From the NCBI GenBank assembly GCA_050008495.1, contig JBEKMN010000008.1, positions 1-64,000 on the forward strand: DNA of 64,000 bases, given 5' to 3'. The notes beneath the pieces are model-generated. The model worked only from the letters and a program-made list of their open reading frames with translations, ran no database searches and had not been told where the DNA came from. Positions 17,362 to 25,045 of the stretch are shown in pieces. A program made the position numbers and the translations under genes. The stretch is from CAVROP01 sp050008495 (GTDB lineage: Bacteria > Acidobacteriota > Terriglobia > UBA7540). Within the stretch, counting starts at the first letter, position 1, and every line of letters begins with the position of its first letter.

Positions 17362-19163
17362 TCCTTCAACACCTCCCGGCGCTGGCGCGTCTTGACCACA
17401 AGCTGGCTGAAACTGTTCAGCGTTGCATAGAGCGCCAGGAAACGTTCGATCACGGCGGCGAACAGGAACACTCCCCCGCCCGCGAACTCGTCCTCGTCAA
17501 ACTCCATCTGGACTCGCGTCCCGCGGGCGAAGGTTATGCCATTGTCTGAAATAATGCGCGCGAAGTGACGTTGACTTTGCAGATTCGTGATTCCCGCCAC
17601 TTGCTTTTCGAGGTCAACCGAATCCGAAAAATTGTACAGCCGCAGGATTTCCTGGAACGCCTCCTTGCCCTCCTCCGCGATCGAAAGGTAATTCAGGGCC
17701 AAGTGGGAAATAAGACGCCAAAGCGCGCCCCTCCCCAGGGGCGGGCGGAGGGTAGCGGTGGGTTTGCGGAGCGCTATCGCGCCTTTGATGGAGCCGACGC
17801 CCTCGATTTCGAAGTCGCCGCTCTCATTCCCAAACGGCAAACGCGCCAGGATGTCGCGGTTGCTGCACGTGCAGCGAGCGGTGATGGTCTCGGCCTCGGG
17901 CAGGGAGTCGCGCGAGCCAAGATTAACCAGGTGCAGGAACATTTCCGTGCCTTCATCGCCTTTGCGGCGGGAGAGGCGGCGCGTCGTATGCCAGAAGGTT
18001 TGACTCTTGTCCCTCAGAGTCTTGTGGCGGTAAGCGTAGAACGGCTCGTAGTGAGTAATCTCGTGAGTCTGGGGATTCGAACTCAGGACCTCGTCAACCG
18101 AGAATATTTCCGTGGCATTCCTGCGCCGTACATCCGGCACGATGGGATATTCCGACCGGTTCTGAGTCAAGAGAATGGGCTCAGCGGTTTGGGGAAACAG
18201 GTTAATTATCGGCGAACATGCCAGGCGGAGCGTCTTCGCGTTGATCCCCACTTCCAACCGCTGTTGCCGGTGGCTGGCTTCAAAAGGGGAGACGAGGAAA
18301 ATCAGTTCAGCGCGGCCGCCCTGAGCGGCTCGCGCCAGCCCTTCCTGCGCGCTAAGCTCAAAGAAGAAGAATTTCTCCGGAAGCGAAAAGTACTCCTGGA
18401 GAAGCCGGTAACCCACAAACGACCTGCGCGGGTACGGCAGCATGGACTCGTCTTCAGTGAAGCCCATGGGGCGCAGGGGATTCTCGGTCAAAGTGACGGG
18501 AGGCTTGCGCGGGTTGGCAGGGTCTCTGAGCACTACTTGATAGCAATTGTTGCTCAGCAATTCGTAAAGCGTGTGGACGATGTCCCCTTCGCCATGCAGG
18601 TAGAATCGGAGCGAGGTGAGATTGAGTTTATCGAAGGTGAGGTCGGAAAGGCAGCGCAACTCCACTCGCAGGGCCGCGGCCGCCTCCGGGGCGCGCAAGG
18701 GAGGATTCAGCTTATCCGGCGTCAACCACTTCGCCTCCGCGATCTCGACGGGCCAGAGCGTCACATCGTAGGAAGTTCGGAATTTGCAGGGCACGCCCTC
18801 GACGGGCCGCGAATAAAGCACCGAGCCGCGAGGTATCTTCAGGCTCGAGGTGAGTTTGCCCTGCGCCGGGTCCAGACGAAACTCCGCGATCGTCATGGCA
18901 GGGATGGGCCTGAGGAAATGTGGGTAGATAACGCTAAGCAGGCCTTCCGTGATCTGGGGGAACTCATCGTCAATCTTCAGGTGAACCCGAGCAGCGAGGA
19001 AGGCAAAACCCTCCAGCAGCCTCTCGATATGGGGGTCGTCGCAGCGGGTGGCTTCCAATTGCAGGCGTGCGGCTATTTTGGGATGCTTCTCGGCAAACTC
19101 CGCTCCCATCTGTCGCAGGTAGCTCAGTTCGCTCTCGTAATATTCCAGAAGATCATCGCGCAT
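17325..19163 (-). CDS. tssF: T6SS baseplate protein TssF
   Basis: This 612-residue protein has the canonical TssF start (YYESELSYLRQMGAEFAEKHPKIA, residues about 8-31) and an R-C-D-D-P-H-I-E-R-L-L-E-G-F-A-F-L motif, diagnostic of the ImpG/VasA family. It is the major wedge subunit of the baseplate and binds TssG. It starts 1 base after tssE stops and overlaps tssG by 37 bases. Confidence 0.97.
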   Translation of the reverse strand: MRDDLLEYYESELSYLRQMGAEFAEKHPKIAARLQLEATRCDDPHIERLLEGFAFLAARVHLKIDDEFPQITEGLLSVIYPHFLRPIPAMTIAEFRLDPAQGKLTSSLKIPRGSVLYSRPVEGVPCKFRTSYDVTLWPVEIAEAKWLTPDKLNPPLRAPEAAAALRVELRCLSDLTFDKLNLTSLRFYLHGEGDIVHTLYELLSNNCYQVVLRDPANPRKPPVTLTENPLRPMGFTEDESMLPYPRRSFVGYRLLQEYFSLPEKFFFFELSAQEGLARAAQGGRAELIFLVSPFEASHRQQRLEVGINAKTLRLACSPIINLFPQTAEPILLTQNRSEYPIVPDVRRRNATEIFSVDEVLSSNPQTHEITHYEPFYAYRHKTLRDKSQTFWHTTRRLSRRKGDEGTEMFLHLVNLGSRDSLPEAETITARCTCSNRDILARLPFGNESGDFEIEGVGSIKGAIALRKPTATLRPPLGRGALWRLISHLALNYLSIAEEGKEAFQEILRLYNFSDSVDLEKQVAGITNLQSQRHFARIISDNGITFARGTRVQMEFDEDEFAGGGVFLFAAVIERFLALYATLNSFSQLVVKTRQRREVLKEWPPRAGQAILM

Positions 19164-19164
19164 G

Positions 19165-19650
19165 CTACGAACCCTTGACCTGATATTGTCCGCTCATCGG
19201 CTCCAGCATGGTATCGAACAACACTTGCTCCGGCGCCGGATCCATGCGCAACAATCCCTCAATGGCAAAGCGGATGACACGTTTATCGTCCGTCGCCGGT
19301 TCCATCCTCACCTTGACGTTGAGAAGCCTGGGCTCGAAAAAACTGACCGCCGCCTTGATTGACTCGAGCAGGAAGGCCTGGTCTTTGGGCGACCGTAGAT
19401 ACAAACTTGTAACATCCGGCAGTCCGTAGTTGTAAACGGACCGTCCTACTTCTTTGAGAGAGGCTGGGGACTCTTCGATCGTCTTGCGGCTGTTCAGCAG
19501 CCACTCCAGGTCGCGACGCACGGAAGCCTTCAGGTCACGCACGGATTGGGCCCTGCTCAGCGGGGGCTCCAGTTTGCGCTCGGGTTCCGGATCGATGAGT
19601 CGGTCGATCACCGACAACGTGACGGGGCCTTCCCTTTGGGTTGTCGGCAT
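19165..19650 (-). CDS. tssE: T6SS baseplate gp25-like protein TssE
   Basis: The 161-residue protein belongs to the gp25/lysozyme-like baseplate family. It has the conserved V-R-R-D-L-E-W-L-L-N-S-R segment (residues about 44-55), the SVYNYGLPD motif near 70, and a C-terminal IEGLL segment. It nucleates sheath assembly on the wedge. Its ATG overlaps the tssA TGA by one base (TGATG), a translational coupling arrangement. Confidence 0.95.
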   Translation of the reverse strand: MPTTQREGPVTLSVIDRLIDPEPERKLEPPLSRAQSVRDLKASVRRDLEWLLNSRKTIEESPASLKEVGRSVYNYGLPDVTSLYLRSPKDQAFLLESIKAAVSFFEPRLLNVKVRMEPATDDKRVIRFAIEGLLRMDPAPEQVLFDTMLEPMSGQYQVKGS

Positions 19651-21494
19651 CAGGTTTCAAGGCAGGAGATAGCCTGGACAGGATCGAGGCGAACCACCGT
19701 TTGGAAAAGTCTGAACTTCTCCGATTCGTCTCCCTGTACCCGCTGGCTGTTCTTAATAATCGTCACCAGGGCTTTGGCTACAACTGCCCTATCCTCCCAC
19801 TGTTCCACGTGATTGTTATCGAAAATCGCCACCAAATCGTCGAGAATAGGCTGAGCGATTTGGGCCTGGCCGGCCGCGATGCAGATCTCGGCAAGCTGCA
19901 ATTTGCGGAAGAACTGCCCCCTGCCCGAAAGTTGTCTTTCCACCTCGCAACGCATCAGGTCGATGGCCTTCTGGGCTTGTCCGGCGCTCAGCGCCTGGCG
20001 GGCCTGTTCATAACTGTCAACGAACTTGCGGTGCCATCCAGGGGCGGAGTGATTCTGTACCACCGGCGCCTCCGCCACCGGAGCATCCGAAGCAGCCGTC
20101 TCCGACGCCGGCTGAGCCTCCGGCTCTGCCGCCAGCTCTTGCAACCACGCCCGGGTCTCGCTGTTGGCTGCCGGGGTGTCGTCGAGCAGATTGATCTCCA
20201 GGAGTTGCGGCAGAGCCCGTAGGAGCGCCTTCAGTTCCGAGCGAATCGCGACAACGATTCCGTCATACTTCTTTCCCAAACCTACACAGGCATCCACAAC
20301 GAAGCGCTGCAAATCCAGCCAACCCCGGCTGCAGGGAAGCGACATGGCGTTTTCAGCCGCCTCCAGCAACTCCTCCCACTTTCCCTCAATCGCCAGCCGC
20401 TTGACGTGCTGCCGCAGCACCGTCGGCGGCCCCTCCAACAAAGTCAGATCCGGCGCCTGAAGTGCGGCGCGAAGCTCGCCCCACCGTAACCCCCGCAGCA
20501 TCAGGTAAGGCCCCGGGCTGTAAGGGTCCAGCTTCCGCAGGGTCGCCGCAGCGCGAACCACATTGGCGATTGCATCCCGGCGTTGGGCGGGCTCCCCGTC
20601 TGCCAGAGGGATGACGATACCGGCCACCCCGGGCGCCCCCCGGCCGGTTGCTGTGCCACTCGCGGTCCCCTCGCCCGCTGTACCCTCTTCGGCCCCCTGC
20701 GGCCCGGCACCCTCCGCTCCGGGTTCAACGGGGTCCGGCTCAGTCTCTCGCTTCTTCTGAAGGAGCAGGTGGACACTGTGCCGGACCGTCTCCAGGCCTT
20801 TCTTCAGATCTGAGAAGCTCGGCGCGACATCACCAAACTTCTCCTGACAGAGAGTATCTAAAGCCCCCACGGTTGCAATGCTGCCGTCGAGTGCGCCCTC
20901 AGCAGCGAGGTAAAAGGCCTTGGGAGTTTCGGTGAAGGATTTATCGAAATCCTCCGGCGCAACCTTCCCCTGCTCGAGCAGTTTGGCTCGCGCCTCTTTC
21001 TTATCGCTGGTGTCGGCCTGTTCTTCGTAGCCGACTTTTTTTGATTCGGTATAATCCAGCAAGCCGTGCTTGGCCTTGTTAATGGGGGCAGTTCGAAGAG
21101 GCAGGATAAGGTTCGTGCCAATCCACTGGAGGGGTGCCGCCCTCAGCTCTGCGTCACCATCTTCGAGTTGAGGGTATAAACCGTCCCAGAAAGTGCCAAC
21201 AAAGCCGTGAAGGAGGTCCAGCCCTTGCTTTAGCCCAACAAAACCTTCTGTGTGCAGCAAAGCGTCCGTAAGCCATGCGGCAATTTGAAGGTCTTTCGTC
21301 TTGTTAGCAAGAGCTTCCGTGCAAAGCTTTACGACCAGGGGGTAGTCTGCCCGTTTGATCCATTCCCCGGACTCATAACCCTCTTCTTCCCGCCGTGCTT
21401 CCTTGATCTGATCGTAAACCGGAGCGTAACGCAGGTCTTCGCCGCAGGGCTTTTCGCCTGGAATCGGGTTGAGTAGGTTATCAGGAAGAGGCAT
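19650..21494 (-). CDS. tssA: T6SS baseplate/cap protein TssA with ImpA N-terminal domain
   Basis: This 614-residue protein opens with the ImpA_N domain (LLNPIPGEKPCGEDLRYAP, residues about 6-24, then the WIKRADYP segment). A low-complexity Gly/Ala/Pro linker near 270-300 and a long helical C-terminal half follow. TssA primes tail polymerisation and, depending on subtype, stays at the baseplate or rides the distal end. The C-terminal half has an acidic Ala/Pro linker and a VasJ-like helical region, so the long TssA subtype is likely. It starts 6 bases after tagJ. Confidence 0.93.
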   Translation of the reverse strand: MPLPDNLLNPIPGEKPCGEDLRYAPVYDQIKEARREEEGYESGEWIKRADYPLVVKLCTEALANKTKDLQIAAWLTDALLHTEGFVGLKQGLDLLHGFVGTFWDGLYPQLEDGDAELRAAPLQWIGTNLILPLRTAPINKAKHGLLDYTESKKVGYEEQADTSDKKEARAKLLEQGKVAPEDFDKSFTETPKAFYLAAEGALDGSIATVGALDTLCQEKFGDVAPSFSDLKKGLETVRHSVHLLLQKKRETEPDPVEPGAEGAGPQGAEEGTAGEGTASGTATGRGAPGVAGIVIPLADGEPAQRRDAIANVVRAAATLRKLDPYSPGPYLMLRGLRWGELRAALQAPDLTLLEGPPTVLRQHVKRLAIEGKWEELLEAAENAMSLPCSRGWLDLQRFVVDACVGLGKKYDGIVVAIRSELKALLRALPQLLEINLLDDTPAANSETRAWLQELAAEPEAQPASETAASDAPVAEAPVVQNHSAPGWHRKFVDSYEQARQALSAGQAQKAIDLMRCEVERQLSGRGQFFRKLQLAEICIAAGQAQIAQPILDDLVAIFDNNHVEQWEDRAVVAKALVTIIKNSQRVQGDESEKFRLFQTVVRLDPVQAISCLET

Positions 21495-21500
21495 TCTGAG

Positions 21501-22232
21501 CTAGACCGTAACCTGTGGTAAATTGAACTCCAGTTGGCGGACCTCGAGAAGTGGAAATTCCTCGCCGTCCACCAGCAACATCTTCTGGCCGATGGGCGCC
21601 GCCGTACCCGACTCGTCTTCTTCCCAAACCGTCATCCGGCCTAAGCGGACAGCATCATCAGAATGCTGCCCGGCAAAGGGGGACAAGGCAGGTAACAAGA
21701 CTTCGCCAAGCTCGGTGCCCTTCAAAGCGGGGCCCGCGCGAACTACAGCCGGGGTCCACAGCAAGTCGCGCAGCCGGCGCGGCGGCTCGATCTTGACGGA
21801 GGCCAGGTGTGCAAAATTGATCCAGAGATAATTCCCGCCGGCAAAAACCTCCAGGCGAGGCCCAATCCGAGGATCGCCGTCCGCAATCGCCTGGAAGGGC
21901 TTTCCATTCAGCGTACCCGCGACGGTTTCTGCACCTGGGGAGGTTTCTCCGGCAGGCTTGGGGTATTCCTTCTTCTGAAACAGGTCCTGCCGCGTCCTCT
22001 CAGCCTGCAAGGCGCTGCGGTAGAGCAATGCCCCCATGCCGCTATTGGGACCGGCGTCCGCCAGCAAGTCCAGTTGTTTCTCTGCTCGATCGTATTCACC
22101 GGCGAAGCAGAGCAATTCAAAGAGGAATGTACGGCGCCGGGTGTCCTCAGGAGTGTTGCGCAACTCCGCCCCCAACGCCTCAATCGCCTCCTTGAGTTTA
22201 CCAGCCTGAAAGAGGTGATTCGCGTTTTCCAT
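21501..22232 (-). CDS. tagJ: T6SS accessory protein TagJ (ImpE/SciE family)
   Basis: I place the start at the ATG at 22232, giving 243 residues beginning MENANHLFQAGKLKEAIEAL. An upstream in-frame ATG at 22280 would put translation through a strong hairpin. The N-terminal half is TPR-like helices and the C-terminal half is the beta-rich ImpE domain (LLPALSPFAGQ, VRLGRMTVW). In other systems TagJ binds the TssB N-terminal helix and tunes ClpV recruitment. It sits between hcp and tssA. Confidence 0.92.
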   Translation of the reverse strand: MENANHLFQAGKLKEAIEALGAELRNTPEDTRRRTFLFELLCFAGEYDRAEKQLDLLADAGPNSGMGALLYRSALQAERTRQDLFQKKEYPKPAGETSPGAETVAGTLNGKPFQAIADGDPRIGPRLEVFAGGNYLWINFAHLASVKIEPPRRLRDLLWTPAVVRAGPALKGTELGEVLLPALSPFAGQHSDDAVRLGRMTVWEEDESGTAAPIGQKMLLVDGEEFPLLEVRQLEFNLPQVTV

Positions 22233-22241
22233 AGTAGTATC

Positions 22242-22270
22242 GCGCTGACCCCGTTTGGCGGGGTCAGCGC
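22242..22270 (-). terminator. Hairpin between hcp and tagJ: possible attenuator or 3' stabiliser of hcp mRNA
   Basis: GCGCTGACCCC (22242-22252) and GGGGTCAGCGC (22260-22270) form a perfect 11-bp stem with a 7-base loop. No U-run follows, so it is more likely an RNA-processing or 3'-protecting structure, or a leaky terminator, than a full stop. It would suit the high demand for Hcp relative to downstream subunits. Confidence 0.6.
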
Positions 22271-22288
22271 CGTCGGCCATCCTACAGC

Positions 22289-22777
22289 CTACTTCGTTTG
22301 CTCCCTCTTCCTGAGGTCGTACTGGACTTCACCGCCGGAAACCAGCTTGCCATCAGCCCCTTGCACCTTGTAATCGTAATCGATGGTAGCGTAGGAGACC
22401 GAAAGGGATTCCGTCCCCGTATCTTCGCCGGTCGAGCCTCCGCATTGAAAGCTCGATACGTAGACTTCCGTCAACTTGATGATCAGGAAGTCTTCGGGAG
22501 TCTTCTGGCCGGTCTGCTTGCTGCAATACAGGGTCACGTCCTTCGCGTGATCGCCGGTGACGCAAAGGGTCAACAGCTTGGGACTTGACTTGTCCACTCT
22601 CTTGGTGAAACTGAGATCGGACATCGAAACTTTTCCTGCGCTCATACCCTCGCCCACGATGGTCGTCGGGTTGCTTGCGCCCCAGCTCCACGACAGCAGT
22701 TCAATCGTCCCCTTATGCTTCGTGGAGGCGCTTTCGCCCGGTGCTTCTTTGATTTCCAGATGGTATTCAATCGCCAT
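22289..22777 (-). CDS. hcp: T6SS tube protein Hcp (TssD)
   Basis: The start is taken at the ATG at 22777, after GAGGAG, giving 162 residues beginning MAIEYHLEIKEAPGES. The fold pattern is Hcp: LSWSWGASNP near residues 28-37, the VSMSDLSFTK strand and the final VQYDLRK. Hcp hexamers stack into the inner tube and carry small effectors. The protein has no C-terminal toxin extension. It follows tssC by 74 bases and is followed by a strong hairpin. Confidence 0.95.
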   Translation of the reverse strand: MAIEYHLEIKEAPGESASTKHKGTIELLSWSWGASNPTTIVGEGMSAGKVSMSDLSFTKRVDKSSPKLLTLCVTGDHAKDVTLYCSKQTGQKTPEDFLIIKLTEVYVSSFQCGGSTGEDTGTESLSVSYATIDYDYKVQGADGKLVSGGEVQYDLRKREQTK

Positions 22778-22851
22778 ATTCTTCTCCTCGTCAGATTTGG
22801 AATTTGAAAGAATACGAGGCGGGCTCTTGCGCGCCACCCGCCCCCAAGCTG

Positions 22852-24342
22852 TTATTTATTGGCAGACTGCGGCAGCGATGCAACAAGCCGTAGCGAAACC
22901 GTAAGCTCGTCGAGTTGGAAGTGCGGTCGAAGGAAGCACACGGCGCGGTATACGCCAGGTTTGCCCTTCACCTCTTCCACGTCAACGCGTGCATCCCGCA
23001 ACGGGTACTTGGCCTTCACGGACTGGGTTGCGGAGTCGTCCGTCGTTATGTATTGCGAAATCCAGCGGTTCAGGAACTTCTGAATCTCTTCGCGAGTGGT
23101 GAAACTGCCGATCTTGTCCCGCATCATCGCCTTCAAGTAGTGGGCGAACCGGCAGGTTGCCATGATGTAGGGCAACTGCGCGGAGAGCCGAGAGTTGGCA
23201 TTGGCCGCATCGCTGTCGTACAGTTTAGGCTTGTTGGCAGACTGCACGCTGAAGAATGCTGCTTTGTCCGTCCCCTTGCAATGCACCAACGGAATCAACC
23301 CCTGGTCAGCCAGTTCCTTCTCACGGCGATCGGTGATCGCAATTTCCGTGGGGCACTTCAACGCCACGTCACCTTCGTCGGTGCGGAAAGTATGGGCGGG
23401 CAGGCCTTCCACCAAGCCTCCGCCTTCGACCCCTCGGATGGCTGCGCACCAGCCGTACTGGGCGAAGGCGTTCGTCAAGCGCGCTCCCATGGCATAGGCG
23501 GCGTTCCCCCAAAGGTATTTGGAGTGATCGGTGCCGTCCACACCCTCTTCGTAATTGAACGCATCCACCGGGGCAGTGTCGCGGCCATAGGGCAGGCGCA
23601 TCAAGACGTGCGGCACACAAAGCCCCACGTACCGCGAATCGTCACTCTGCCGGAAACCCTTCCATTTGGCGAACTCCGTGGTATCAAAAATCTTCGCGAT
23701 GTCGCGCGGCTGGTCCAGTTGCGTGAAGCTCTCCATATTCATGAGTTGCGAGGCCGCAGCCGTCAAGAATGGTGCGTGCGCAGCCGCTGCAACGTTCGAC
23801 ACCTTCTCCAGCAACTCCAGGTCCTCCGGATGCTTGCCGAACTCGTAGTCGCCGACGATCGCCGCAAAGGGATCTCCGCCGAAGACTCCAAACTCTTCTT
23901 CGTATATCTTCTTGAACAAGGCGCTTTGATCGAATTCCGCAGCGCGCTGCAGATCGCGCAGAAGATCCTTCTTCGATACGTTCATGACGCGTATCTTCAG
24001 CATCGGGCTGGTCTCGCTTTGGCTGAGAAGGTACTTTAAGCCCCGCCAGCTTCCTTCCAGCTTTTGAAACTGGGGATGGTGCAGGATCTCATTGAGTTGA
24101 ATGGAAACCAAGTGGTCGATTTGCGCGACCCGGGCATTGATCATCGCCTCGGTGTCTTTCGAAATCGTGACCTGCCCTTCCAGCACCTGGTTGATAAACT
24201 CCTTCACCAGGCTCTTACCCCGCTCTCGCGTGGCCGCATCCGTTCCGACCTTACCTTGTTCAACGATCTGGTCCAGCAATCCCTTTTCCGCTACTTGCTC
24301 GGTCGCCGCTGCCGGCGTCTTAGCCATTTCCTGATTAGCCAT
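22852..24342 (-). CDS. tssC: T6SS contractile sheath large subunit TssC
   Basis: The ATG at 24342 follows AAGGAGG and gives 496 residues. TssC hallmarks are present: the W-R-G-L-K-Y-L segment, VGDYEF near residue 170, the conserved LPYG and LWGNAAYAMG motifs, and the complete C-terminal domain ending DELTVSLRLVASLP. With TssB it builds the contractile sheath around Hcp. The start overlaps the tssB stop region by 8 bases. A second, shorter TssC-like copy fused to a TssB-like domain lies upstream at 28390-29982. Confidence 0.97.
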   Translation of the reverse strand: MANQEMAKTPAAATEQVAEKGLLDQIVEQGKVGTDAATRERGKSLVKEFINQVLEGQVTISKDTEAMINARVAQIDHLVSIQLNEILHHPQFQKLEGSWRGLKYLLSQSETSPMLKIRVMNVSKKDLLRDLQRAAEFDQSALFKKIYEEEFGVFGGDPFAAIVGDYEFGKHPEDLELLEKVSNVAAAAHAPFLTAAASQLMNMESFTQLDQPRDIAKIFDTTEFAKWKGFRQSDDSRYVGLCVPHVLMRLPYGRDTAPVDAFNYEEGVDGTDHSKYLWGNAAYAMGARLTNAFAQYGWCAAIRGVEGGGLVEGLPAHTFRTDEGDVALKCPTEIAITDRREKELADQGLIPLVHCKGTDKAAFFSVQSANKPKLYDSDAANANSRLSAQLPYIMATCRFAHYLKAMMRDKIGSFTTREEIQKFLNRWISQYITTDDSATQSVKAKYPLRDARVDVEEVKGKPGVYRAVCFLRPHFQLDELTVSLRLVASLPQSANK

Positions 24343-24871
24343 TGGATCCCTCCTTCTCTTCCCCTTCCTTCTTGCCACCCAGTTCCGTTCTCAACTGGTT
24401 CAATTTGTCAGTGTTGCTGACGGCATCAAGCAGGACTTGATCGAGCTTGTCGTTCGTCTGCAGCGTGCCTTTCAAGTCATTAAGGCGGGTGCGCAGATCA
24501 AGCAGTTCGCGCAGAGGTTTGACCTGCTTGGCCACATTCTCCGGCGAGAAGTCGTCCATACTCTTGAAATCCAAACTGACCTTCAACTGTCCTGCTTCCG
24601 CATCCTCGCTGAGCTTATTCTCGACCGCGTAGGCCAGATGAGGCTTCATGCTCTCTAAAACACTGTCAAAATTGTCCGGGTTTACTTCGACGAACCTCCG
24701 GTCCTTCAGCCTTGGTAAAGGTTCTGTAGGCTGACCTGAAAAATCACCCAGAACTCCCATCACGAACGGGAGTTCTTTGATTTCTATCGCGCCACCAGTT
24801 TCCACGTCGTAGGTCACGTGGACACGCGGCGGACGTACCCTCTCAAGCTTCTTCTGGACGCTCTGTGGCAT
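24335..24871 (-). CDS. tssB: T6SS contractile sheath small subunit TssB
   Basis: This 178-residue protein starts with the family signature MPQSVQKKLERVRPPRVH and contains the core LPFVMGVLGDFSG motif (residues about 35-47) and the F-V-E-V-N-P-D-N-F-D segment. TssB pairs with TssC in the sheath and its N-terminal region is the ClpV or TagJ contact in other systems. It is the first gene after a good promoter (24926-24954) and so heads the main T6SS operon. Confidence 0.96.
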   Translation of the reverse strand: MPQSVQKKLERVRPPRVHVTYDVETGGAIEIKELPFVMGVLGDFSGQPTEPLPRLKDRRFVEVNPDNFDSVLESMKPHLAYAVENKLSEDAEAGQLKVSLDFKSMDDFSPENVAKQVKPLRELLDLRTRLNDLKGTLQTNDKLDQVLLDAVSNTDKLNQLRTELGGKKEGEEKEGSNG

Positions 24872-24925
24872 TCGGCACCCCTTTATTGGAATTTCTTTTT
24901 TTGCTGATTTTCCTGAACTTCTTAA

Positions 24926-24954
24926 TTGTTAACACGTCAGCGAGTTCTTGTCAA
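24926..24954 (-). promoter_or_regulatory. Predicted sigma70-like promoter of the main T6SS operon
   Basis: On the minus strand a perfect -35 box TTGACA (24954-24949) is followed after 17 bases by TAACAA (24931-24926). It stands 55 bases upstream of the tssB start and just downstream of the hairpin at 24968-24999. Confidence 0.65.
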
Positions 24955-24967
24955 CCCAAAACTTAAC

Positions 24968-24999
24968 GCCCTAATCCGTCGATAACGACGGATTAGGGC
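24968..24999 (-). terminator. Strong hairpin separating the methyltransferase unit from tssB
   Basis: GCCCTAATCCGTCG (24968-24981) and its exact complement (24986-24999) form a 14-bp stem with an ATAA loop. In the leftward direction it follows the methyltransferase stop and is followed by GTTAAGTTTTGGG, a modest T-run. It probably terminates the upstream unit and insulates the tssB promoter. Confidence 0.75.
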
Positions 25000-25045
25000 A
25001 CGACGAGTGGTGCAAAAAGTGCGTACCTGCATTCCGACGCTGTCT

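Noticed and set aside
17565..19178. 537-codon plus-strand open frame opposite tssF
   Set aside because: It is an antisense shadow in high-GC DNA. The minus-strand frame is an unmistakable TssF with operon overlaps.
24968..24999. Hairpin considered as a riboswitch
   Set aside because: It is a simple 14-bp stem-loop upstream of the promoter, not in the leader, so a terminator or insulator is more likely.
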